NCBI GenBank assembly: GCA_946405485.1
Contig: CAMJHJ010000177.1
Span: 1-5,037 of the forward strand
Length of the DNA: 5,037 nt
Reading direction: 5' to 3'
Origin: an uncultured Bacteroidales bacterium
Lineage (GTDB): Bacteria; Bacteroidota; Bacteroidia; Bacteroidales; UBA932
The translations under genes were made by a program, and so were the position numbers. Below are positions 1-5,037 of the stretch, in pieces. The stretch's first letter is position 1. Each line of letters begins with the position of its first letter. The notes below the pieces were generated by a model. It worked only from the letters and a program-made list of their open reading frames with translations. It was not told where the DNA came from and did not search any database.

Positions 1-13
1 TCCTATGCTCCAC

Positions 14-49
14 AAAAATCCCTCTCAGAGTAGTCTGAGGGGGATTTTT
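14..49. terminator. Bidirectional intrinsic terminator-like hairpin
   Basis: Positions 14-29 pair with 34-49 to give a 16-bp stem with one T-G wobble (23/40) and a GTAG loop (30-33). The outer stem is five A-T pairs, so RNA read in either direction ends in a run of U after a GC-rich stem. For the minus strand this would end the kinase transcript about 145 nt past its stop codon; for the plus strand it would end a gene lying to the left of the window. The base pairing is seen directly; the terminator role is inferred. Confidence 0.75.
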
Positions 50-193
50 CGTATATAGTGGCCCAAATAATGTCCCATTTTTTCAAAGAATCCTGCGAAA
101 AAAGATGCTCGTAGGCAAGCGCAGTTTCTAGAAGAATTTCCTCGGCTTGTCCCGTCATTAGCAAAAGAACTGGAAATAACAGCCCGGACAGGC

Positions 194-1447
194 CTAACGA
201 TAAGAAAGCGGCAAGGTCATTTCAAATGAGAGTCCCCCTTCCGGGCGTAGGCTGGCCTTGATCTCCCCACCGTGGAAACCGACTGCATTCCTGACGACGG
301 AAAGGCCGAGTCCGCTGCCGGTATCCACATTCCAATCCGTGCCGGTCATCCCCGGAATCCGGAAAAAACGCTCGAATATCTTGTCCAGCATTTCCGGAGG
401 AACGCCCACGCCGGTATCGTAGTAGAAGCATCTGCCAGGCTTCGCTTCGACGTGGATCTCCGTTCCCTCGCCCGCGTATTTGTAACTGTTCTCCACCAGA
501 TTCCTGAATACGGCATACATCAGACTCGGACTGCCGTTCATATGCAAATTCTCCGGGACGCTATTCTCAACCGTCATCCCGCGCGAAGAGATCTTTTCGG
601 CGAATTCATCCAGGACGCTGTCGACGATTTCCTTCAGGGCGAACCGTTCGACCTTGATCATCTCCGGGGATTCCTCGATCTTGGTGACCAGTCCGATGTC
701 CCGCAGCAGATCCGACAGACGGAGCGTCTGCAGATAAGCCCGCTGGGTAAACAGCTCGCGCCGCTCATCATCCATATCTTGGAAGTCGGTGAGCGCTTCC
801 AGATAACCGCGCAGGCTGCTGACGGGGGTCCGCAGTTCGTGGGCAATGTTGTGCGTCATTTCCCGTTTCAGGCGCTGATTGTTGCGGCGTTCGCTTTCAA
901 CGGCATTCAGCGCGTCCTCCAGAGATTTGTAGCCCCGCAGCATCGAATGTCCGATCAGGGCCAGGAATATCAGAAGCAGAATAACCCCTACAACGACGAA
1001 TATGGTATCCGACCTCAAAAAATGCTTCAGGTCAACCTCATACGGGACCGCCACGCGGATGATCCGGTCTCCATCCATCTTGGTCAGATAGCAATAGTCG
1101 CGACCTTCCGTCTCAGAATGCCGGATGGCCCAGCCCGGACGGTCTTCCCGGCACTCGAGGAATTCAGGCCGTTTGCTGTGGTCGGTCGACAGATCGGGTT
1201 CATCGGAATCATACAGGACACCCCCCTCTTTTGACAGGAGCGTGACGCGGACCTCTTCGTTGAACGAGACTTCGGGACCGAAGATGGCAATCCGGTCCGC
1301 GTATCCTTCCAGACGCGATTGAAGGACCAGTTTCTTGTAATTCCGCTCGCTGTGCATTGTATAGACGGAGGCGGCCAATGAGAAAACGCCGACTACGACC
1401 GCCATATACAGCAGCAGCTGCTGCAGGTAAGATTTGTTACTGCTCAT
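194..1447 (-). CDS. Membrane sensor histidine kinase, PhoR/WalK-like, without HAMP domain
   Basis: This 417-residue sensor kinase should autophosphorylate on a histidine and pass the phosphate to the response regulator encoded just upstream. The order is TM1 (about 8-30), an extracytoplasmic segment (31-147), TM2 (148-169), a short helical linker, the HisKA dimerisation helix with H203 in AHELRTP, then the HATPase_c domain. That domain shows the N-box (N316, N320 in RNLVEN), the G1 box (D344 in DTGVGVP), the F-box (FERFF, 359-362) and the G2 box (GSGLGL, 377-382). All catalytic motifs look intact. The segment around 66-80 (VTLLSKEGGVLYDSD) resembles the extracytoplasmic PAS/Cache fold of PhoR and WalK sensors. 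TM2 runs almost straight into the H-box helix, leaving no room for a HAMP domain. The start overlaps the regulator's end by 11 bp, implying cotranscription and probable translational coupling. Phosphate sensing is inferred from the adjacent transporter; the signal cannot be read from sequence. Confidence 0.95.
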   Translation of the reverse strand: MSSNKSYLQQLLLYMAVVVGVFSLAASVYTMHSERNYKKLVLQSRLEGYADRIAIFGPEVSFNEEVRVTLLSKEGGVLYDSDEPDLSTDHSKRPEFLECREDRPGWAIRHSETEGRDYCYLTKMDGDRIIRVAVPYEVDLKHFLRSDTIFVVVGVILLLIFLALIGHSMLRGYKSLEDALNAVESERRNNQRLKREMTHNIAHELRTPVSSLRGYLEALTDFQDMDDERRELFTQRAYLQTLRLSDLLRDIGLVTKIEESPEMIKVERFALKEIVDSVLDEFAEKISSRGMTVENSVPENLHMNGSPSLMYAVFRNLVENSYKYAGEGTEIHVEAKPGRCFYYDTGVGVPPEMLDKIFERFFRIPGMTGTDWNVDTGSGLGLSVVRNAVGFHGGEIKASLRPEGGLSFEMTLPLSYR

Positions 1448-2105
1448 ATTTCAAACTATATCCAAAACCTACGCGGCTGACCAGCAAGCCTTTGTGGTCG
1501 GCCAGTTTCGATCGGATATGCGCGATGTGGACATCTACGGTCCGGTCAATAACAAATGGTGCATCCAGCCAAAGCGCCTTGATGATCTGGCTGCGAGTGA
1601 AAAATATCCCCTGATTCTGGATCAGGAACGCCAGGATCTCATATTCCTTTCTTGAAAACAGGACCTCATTGCCTTCGAGGAAGACTTTCTCCGCATCCAG
1701 ATCGACCGACAGGAGGCCGCAATGGACCAATCCAGTGCAACTTGACGCGGAGCGTTTCAGGACCGCTCCGATGCGCGCTAACAGTTCCGCCGTCGAGAAC
1801 GGTTTCGCAACGTAATCGTCACCCCCGGAAGCGAAGCCGGAAAGGAGGTCTTCCTCCGAAGACCGGGCGGTCAAGAAGATAATGGGTATCTTACATCCTT
1901 TTTCCCGGAGGACCCCGGCCAGTTCATATCCGGACATCCCCGGGAGCATTACGTCCAGCAGGATAAGCCGGATCCTGTCGTTCATCATTTCCAACCCATT
2001 CTCGGCACTCTCCGCTTCATAGGTCTTGTAGCCGGCCCGTTCGAGACTGAACTTCAGGATCTCCCGAAGGTCGGCGTCATCTTCTATAATCATGATTTCT
2101 TCCAT
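1437..2105 (-). CDS. OmpR/PhoB-family DNA-binding response regulator
   Basis: This 222-residue regulator has the usual two-domain OmpR/PhoB length. Residues 1-118 form the receiver domain, with the acidic pocket E8-D9-D10, phospho-acceptor D51 (LLDVMLPG), switch T79 (FLTAR) and K101 (AKPF). Residues from about 126 to 220 form the winged-helix DNA-binding domain, with the recognition-helix region RTVDVHIAHIRSKL (188-201) and the terminal hairpin VGFGYSLKY. The ATG at 2105 is chosen because MEEIMIIEDD begins at the expected distance from the acidic pocket. Met5 would also leave a nearly full domain but is less typical. It lies first in a two-gene operon with the kinase. A TAnnTTTG promoter element stands only 5 nt before the ATG, and tandem 11-bp repeats of the type this family binds lie just upstream. 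A PhoB-like role in phosphate control is inferred from the divergent phosphate transporter and those repeats; other OmpR-family roles remain possible. Confidence 0.96.
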   Translation of the reverse strand: MEEIMIIEDDADLREILKFSLERAGYKTYEAESAENGLEMMNDRIRLILLDVMLPGMSGYELAGVLREKGCKIPIIFLTARSSEEDLLSGFASGGDDYVAKPFSTAELLARIGAVLKRSASSCTGLVHCGLLSVDLDAEKVFLEGNEVLFSRKEYEILAFLIQNQGIFFTRSQIIKALWLDAPFVIDRTVDVHIAHIRSKLADHKGLLVSRVGFGYSLKYEQ

Positions 2106-2141
2106 AATGGCAAAGTTACATTTTTATGAGGCCGTTACCAA
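2106..2141 (-). promoter_or_regulatory. Bacteroidota-type promoter for the regulator-kinase operon
   Basis: On the minus strand TAACTTTG (2118-2111) matches the TAnnTTTG -7 consensus known from Bacteroides in every fixed position. A TTG (2141-2139) lies 20 nt upstream of it, which fits the loose -33 element. The -7 box ends 5 nt before the ATG at 2105, so the expected transcription start falls on or within a few bases of the start codon. The motif match is seen; the start site is inferred. Confidence 0.6.
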
Positions 2142-2199
2142 CGGCTTAACAGAAACTTAACCGCCGTTTAATAGACGCTTAACAGCGTCTGTTTTTCTT
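2134..2199 (+). promoter_or_regulatory. Tandem 11-bp direct repeats, Pho-box-like operator
   Basis: CTTAAC-type hexamers begin at 2145 (CTTAAC), 2156 (CTTAAC), 2167 (TTTAAT) and 2178 (CTTAAC), each exactly 11 bp apart. In-phase weaker copies sit at 2134 (GTTACC) and 2189 (CTGTTT). PhoB and other OmpR-family regulators bind head-to-tail as dimers to direct repeats with 11-bp periodicity, and such a regulator is encoded next door. The core array 2145-2188 lies immediately upstream of the -33-like element of the regulator promoter and just upstream of the weak plus-strand -7-like element. It could therefore serve both divergent operons. Spacing and sequence are seen; binding by this particular regulator is inferred. 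Confidence 0.7.
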
Positions 2200-2200
2200 T
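2173..2200 (+). promoter_or_regulatory. Hairpin with T-rich tail, possible attenuator or terminator
   Basis: AGACGCT (2173-2179) and AGCGTCT (2184-2190) are perfect inverted repeats around a TAAC loop. They are followed on the plus strand by GTTTTTCTTT. This has the form of a short intrinsic terminator. It could stop leftover plus-strand transcription or attenuate the small-protein/transporter operon, if that operon starts upstream of 2173. The hairpin contains the fourth CTTAAC repeat, so the symmetry may instead be part of the operator or be coincidental. Confidence 0.4.
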
Positions 2201-2201
2201 G
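2194..2201 (+). promoter_or_regulatory. Weak -7-like element for the transporter operon
   Basis: TTTCTTTG differs from the TAnnTTTG consensus at one fixed base (T for A at position 2). It lies 22 nt before the ATG at 2223, and no -33 TTG is found at the usual distance. The 11-bp repeats occupy that place instead, as in activator-dependent Pho promoters. It is a single degenerate match in a T-rich stretch, so the call is tentative. Confidence 0.3.
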
Positions 2202-2222
2202 CAGCGGTTAAATACAGAAACA

Positions 2223-2354
2223 ATGGAAATGAATAAGACTGAAAACAGGGTGACTAAAGCGGAGAAAATCTGGCGAATCTATAACTGGATAAGGTTTATC
2301 TTGTTCATAATCTTCATCCTGTTCTTGGTCATCGGATTGAACAGGGCGTCTTAG
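2223..2354 (+). CDS. Small single-span membrane protein, 43 residues, unknown function
   Basis: The ORF runs from ATG at 2223 to TAG at 2352-2354; a second ATG two codons in (2229) could also be the start. The N-terminal half (1-24) is polar and basic, with K5, R9, K12, K15, R18 and R24 and the aromatics W17, Y20 and W22. An uninterrupted hydrophobic stretch (25-39, FILFIIFILFLVIGL) is followed by N-R-A-S. That is the layout of a single-pass inner-membrane protein, and the positive-inside rule suggests the N-terminus faces the cytoplasm. It is the first gene after the 11-bp repeat array and ends 21 bp before the phosphate-transporter start, so the two are very probably cotranscribed. No strong Shine-Dalgarno is visible; the upstream sequence is A-rich. 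I do not recognise a family. It could be an accessory or regulatory subunit of the transporter or kinase, but that rests only on position. Confidence 0.65.
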   Translation: MEMNKTENRVTKAEKIWRIYNWIRFILFIIFILFLVIGLNRAS

Positions 2355-2375
2355 TTTAATATCAATCGAAACAGA

Positions 2376-4622
2376 ATGACACAGTTTATTTTTGGCGGGA
2401 TCATCGTATTCCTATGCGTACTTGCCATATTCGATCTCGTCGTTGGTGTGAGCAACGACGCCGTCAATTTCATCAACTCGGCCATCGGTGCGAAAGCCGC
2501 ACGTTTCAAAACGATCATCGCGGTCGCGGCCACCGGCGTTTTCGCCGGTGCCGCCCTGTCCAACGGAATGATGGATGTAGCCCGCCACGGCATATTCGCC
2601 CCACAGTATTTCAGTTTCTACGAAGTTATCTGCATTTTCCTGGCCGTGATGGTCACAGACGTGATTCTTCTCGACATTTTCAATTCCCTCGGGATGCCGA
2701 CGTCCACCACCGTTTCTTTGGTGTTCGAGATGCTGGGAGGCGCACTCGCCCTATCACTGGTAAAGATGGTCCGGGAAGACGGCCCCGGCCTGGGAGAGCT
2801 TCTGAATACGGACAAGGCCCTGAGCGTAATCGCCGCCATCTTCCTGTCCGTCGCCGTAGCCTTCATTACGGGCATGCTGGTGATGTGGATATCCCGGCTT
2901 GTATTCACCTTCGTCAAACCCCGGAACGGATCCCTGAAAACCATCTTGTTCGGCGGAGTCTGCGCCACGGCCATCGTTTGGTTCCTGCTTATCAACGGAC
3001 TCAAGGGCTCGGTCTTTATGACGCCGGATATCAAGGAGTTCATCAGTGAGAACACCTGTATGCTCCTGGCCATCGGCTTTGCGGCGATGACCGCCCTGAT
3101 AACGATACTGGCCTTTTTCAAGGTCAACATTCTCAAGACGGTTGTCCTGATGGGAACCTTCGCGCTTGCAATGGCTTTCGCAGGAAACGACCTCGTAAAT
3201 TTCGTGGGTGTCCCGCTCACAGGGCTTGACGCGTTCCTCGATTTCTCGGCCAACGGGAACGGCGATCCCGATGCCTTTATGATGACTTCCCTGCAGGAAA
3301 GCGCCCATACCCCAGTCGTATTCCTGCTGCTCTCCGGGGCTGTTATGGTCCTGACCCTGATCCGTTCTAAGAAAGCCCAGAACGTCGTCAAGACCAGTGT
3401 AGACCTGTCCCGGCAGGATGAGGGAGATGAAATGTTCGGCTCCTCCTCGGTGGCCAGAAGACTAGTCCACACCTCCCTGCGCATCTCGGCTTTCCTGAAC
3501 AGCCTGGTTCCCGCAAAAGTGAAGGCTGCCATCGGGAAGCGTTTCAACCAGGACGGGACCGCCCTCGAAGAGGGAGCCGCCTTCGATATGGTCCGAGCCT
3601 CCGTCAATCTCGTCCTCGCAGGTCTTCTCGTCGCATTGGGTACCTCCTACAAGCTGCCGCTGTCAACCACGTATGTAACCTTTATGGTAGCGATGGGCGC
3701 CTCCCTGGCCGACAGGGCCTGGACCCGGGACAGCGCGGTCTTCAGGATCACCGGCGTACTCTCCGTAATCGGCGGATGGTTCATCACGGCCGGAGTCGCG
3801 TTCATCATCTGTTTCTGCGTGACGAACGCGATGTATTTCGGCAGGTACTTCGTGATGTTCCTTTTCATCGCACTCTCCGTCTATCTTCTCTGGAGCAACC
3901 AGAAACGTTTCGCAGAAAAGAAGAAGCAGGAGGAGGATGAACTGTATGACAGAATGCTTTGCAGCCATGACGACGAACAAATCTGGAGCCTGCTCCGTGA
4001 GCACATCCTGCTGGGCAATGCCGGCCATCTCGCGTTCGTAGCGGATGCCTTGAAAAGATCCACGGAAGGATTCCTGAACGAGGAATACAGCCTCTTGAGA
4101 AAACTGGACGGACAGATAGACGAGCAGCGGAAAGCCCTCAAGCGCCAGCGCAAGCGGGAAGTCATCTGTATGCGTCGGCTCGATCCGAAACGCTTCCTAC
4201 CGCTGAACACCTGGTATTTCCTGGGTATCAATTCCTGCAAGCAGATGCTCTACTGTATGAAGCGAATCAACGATCCGGTTATGGAACACGTCGGGAACAG
4301 CTTCTCTCCGATACCGAAGGAATTCCATGAGTCGTTCATTTCCAGAAGGGACAGTGTCATCGCGCTCTATCTGAAAGCATTGAAAGATCTCCGGGAAGGT
4401 GATTTCGACGATATGGACCGCTTGAGAAAAGAATGCACGAAACTTGAGAACGACATTTCCGACGACTGCCGGATCGCCTTGGAAAGCGCGCAGGAGCCCG
4501 GGATCAATCTCGACACGCTGATGCTTACGGTGCAAGTCTTGCAGGAATCCGAGCAGTTGACCAGTCTCCTGAGCCAGATGCTCCGGGGCATGATTCATTT
4601 CGAACCGTCTTCGTCGTTTTGA
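2376..4622 (+). CDS. pit: PiT/PHO4-family inorganic phosphate transporter with PhoU-like C-terminal domain
   Basis: This 748-residue protein should import inorganic phosphate across the inner membrane, driven by an ion gradient, as PiT (PHO4) proteins do. Both halves of the internal duplication are visible. The GxxND signature occurs at GVSND (N27, D28) and again at FAGND (N271, D272). The P-x-S-T-T motif occurs at PTSTT (108-112) and PLSTT (428-432). About a dozen hydrophobic segments lie between 5 and 505, broken by a polar loop at 330-402. From about 507 the protein turns highly charged and helical (KRFAEKKKQEEDELYD; later a possible coiled coil around 566-600). It runs about 240 residues to the end, resembling a PhoU-like cytoplasmic domain. 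Classical PiT proteins are about 400-500 residues, so this is the long form. The ATG at 2376 places TM1 at the very N-terminus; the first upstream in-frame stop is the small ORF's TAG, with no ATG between. The transporter call is firm and the PhoU assignment moderate. Confidence 0.95.
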   Translation: MTQFIFGGIIVFLCVLAIFDLVVGVSNDAVNFINSAIGAKAARFKTIIAVAATGVFAGAALSNGMMDVARHGIFAPQYFSFYEVICIFLAVMVTDVILLDIFNSLGMPTSTTVSLVFEMLGGALALSLVKMVREDGPGLGELLNTDKALSVIAAIFLSVAVAFITGMLVMWISRLVFTFVKPRNGSLKTILFGGVCATAIVWFLLINGLKGSVFMTPDIKEFISENTCMLLAIGFAAMTALITILAFFKVNILKTVVLMGTFALAMAFAGNDLVNFVGVPLTGLDAFLDFSANGNGDPDAFMMTSLQESAHTPVVFLLLSGAVMVLTLIRSKKAQNVVKTSVDLSRQDEGDEMFGSSSVARRLVHTSLRISAFLNSLVPAKVKAAIGKRFNQDGTALEEGAAFDMVRASVNLVLAGLLVALGTSYKLPLSTTYVTFMVAMGASLADRAWTRDSAVFRITGVLSVIGGWFITAGVAFIICFCVTNAMYFGRYFVMFLFIALSVYLLWSNQKRFAEKKKQEEDELYDRMLCSHDDEQIWSLLREHILLGNAGHLAFVADALKRSTEGFLNEEYSLLRKLDGQIDEQRKALKRQRKREVICMRRLDPKRFLPLNTWYFLGINSCKQMLYCMKRINDPVMEHVGNSFSPIPKEFHESFISRRDSVIALYLKALKDLREGDFDDMDRLRKECTKLENDISDDCRIALESAQEPGINLDTLMLTVQVLQESEQLTSLLSQMLRGMIHFEPSSSF

Positions 4623-4646
4623 GTTATACCATCGAAGAAGCCTTTT

Positions 4647-4811
4647 ATGCAAGAGGACCGGAAAGCGGCCTATACGCCAGCAGCACGGTACTATGTGAAA
4701 GAGTGTAGCAAGGACAAGCTGGTGCTCTCGCGCGAAGAAGTGAATATGGACGGGCCGAACCTGATCGAGGGCGATGTGACGTTCCGGAGGATGGGGCTGT
4801 TCACCAAGTAG
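4647..4811 (+). CDS. Hypothetical 54-codon ORF, possible remnant of a lipocalin-like protein
   Basis: ATG at 4647 to TAG at 4809-4811, starting 24 bp after the transporter stop and ending 32 bp before the terminator stem. The product is soluble and charged with no signal peptide. Its second half reads KLVLSREEV, then GDVTFRRMGLFTK, an alternation resembling the last strands of Bacteroidota lipocalin-like proteins (a DKLVL strand, then a TFxR strand). If so, the N-terminal portion and signal peptide are missing and this is a decayed or truncated gene. The resemblance is weak and from memory of the fold pattern only. A chance ORF, or a genuine small protein at the end of the transporter operon, are both possible. 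Confidence 0.35.
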   Translation: MQEDRKAAYTPAARYYVKECSKDKLVLSREEVNMDGPNLIEGDVTFRRMGLFTK

Positions 4812-4843
4812 AATCTTCGGCTTTTAGCCTTAAAATGAAAAAT

Positions 4844-4881
4844 CTGCCGTCATCTCAAAGGAGGTGGCGGCAGTTTGTTTT
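4844..4881. terminator. Strong intrinsic terminator hairpin
   Basis: Positions 4844-4856 pair fully with 4861-4873 in a 13-bp GC-rich stem with two T-G wobbles and an AAAG loop. The tail is TTTGTTTT (4874-4881) on the plus strand. On the minus strand the stem is followed by ATTTTT (4843-4838), so it may also end the minus-strand gene entering from the right. It closes the transporter operon. The structure is seen; termination is inferred. Confidence 0.8.
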
Positions 4882-4896
4882 CCCGGGCGCTTTCTC

Positions 4897-5037
4897 TTAT
4901 CTGCTTCTACTCCAACCGGAGTTTTTCTTCGTGCCGTCCCAGTTAGTAAGTTCATTGTTGGAGCCACCTCCGCCACCCCCGACGCTGACACCACCTTTTC
5001 CTCCGGCAGCGAGCAATAGGTTTGTTACGATCTCCTT
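4897..5037 (-). CDS. C-terminal end of an unidentified protein with glycine-rich tail (partial)
   Basis: An open frame enters at the right edge and ends at TAA (4899-4897), giving 46 residues with no start inside the window. It begins KEIVTNLLLA, passes through AAGGKGGVSV and a run of six glycines, and ends in a polar, basic tail with WDGTKKNSGWSRSR. A poly-Gly linker followed by a short polar tail containing tryptophan recalls the C-termini of Bacteroidota relaxase/mobilisation proteins. That is only an impression; a Gly-rich tail is not diagnostic. The convergent orientation and shared terminator at 4844-4881 support a real gene end. The rest of the gene lies outside the window. Confidence 0.55.
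   Translation of the reverse strand, partial: KEIVTNLLLAAGGKGGVSVGGGGGGSNNELTNWDGTKKNSGWSRSR

Noticed and set aside
71..229. Plus-strand open frame of 52 codons with a sequence such as QAQFLEEFPRLV that faintly recalls transposase helix-turn-helix segments
   Set aside because: It has no ATG start, follows an in-frame TAA, and overlaps the 3' end of the kinase gene. The resemblance is too weak to call a transposase remnant.
272..1234. Long plus-strand open frame opposite the kinase gene
   Set aside because: It is antisense to an intact kinase with all catalytic motifs. Its translation shows no recognisable domain, and long antisense frames are expected in GC-rich coding DNA.
2131..2145. Perfect palindrome GCCGTT-ACC-AACGGC in the control region
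   Set aside because: It might be a separate operator, but it overlaps the -33-like element and the edge of the direct-repeat array. A 6-bp inverted repeat alone is weak evidence, so no separate feature was called.
2618..3607. Long minus-strand open frame opposite the transporter gene
   Set aside because: It is a shadow of the phosphate transporter; the product is rich in Ser, Thr, Arg and Pro with no recognisable fold.
2223..4811. Stop-codon recoding (TAG or TGA read as sense) to explain the shared reading frame
   Set aside because: The kinase ends at TAG with normal family length and the transporter ends normally at TGA. Nothing else in the window shows in-frame recoded stops.
1..5037. CRISPR arrays, tRNA or rRNA genes, insertion sequence ends
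   Set aside because: None was seen: no spaced long repeats, no cloverleaf-like segment, no rRNA-like stretch, and no paired terminal inverted repeats flanking a transposase.

Overview
The window carries a compact phosphate-uptake and two-component-regulation locus, probably from a member of the Bacteroidota (Bacteroidales-like). Three things point there. A TAnnTTTG-type -7 element stands in front of the response regulator. Starts lack strong Shine-Dalgarno sequences. The PiT-type phosphate transporter is the long form with a PhoU-like tail. Taxonomy is inferred from these traits, not from any search.

Layout. A hairpin at 14-49 that could terminate transcription in either direction is followed by about 145 bp with no convincing gene. 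On the minus strand, reading leftward, a 222-residue OmpR/PhoB-type response regulator (1437-2105) is followed by a 417-residue membrane histidine kinase (194-1447); the two genes overlap by 11 bp. A divergent control region (2106-2222) separates them from the plus-strand operon. That operon holds an unrecognised 43-residue single-span membrane protein (2223-2354) and, 21 bp later, a 748-residue PiT/PHO4 phosphate transporter with a PhoU-like C-terminal domain (2376-4622). A short 54-codon ORF of doubtful status (4647-4811) and a strong terminator hairpin (4844-4881) follow. The 3' end of a minus-strand gene with a glycine-rich tail (4897-5037) enters from the right edge.

How it fits together. 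The most informative stretch is the divergent control region. It holds four copies of a CTTAAC-type hexamer at exactly 11-bp spacing (2145, 2156, 2167, 2178), with weaker copies in phase on both sides. Tandem 11-bp direct repeats are the known architecture of PhoB/OmpR-family operators (Pho boxes). The simplest model is that the encoded regulator binds here, activates the small-protein/transporter operon, and may autoregulate its own operon. The kinase has an extracytoplasmic region resembling PhoR/WalK-type sensors, which agrees with this model but does not prove phosphate as the signal. A terminator-like hairpin overlaps the last repeat, so attenuation is a second possibility. The small membrane protein between operator and transporter is the best candidate for an undescribed component.
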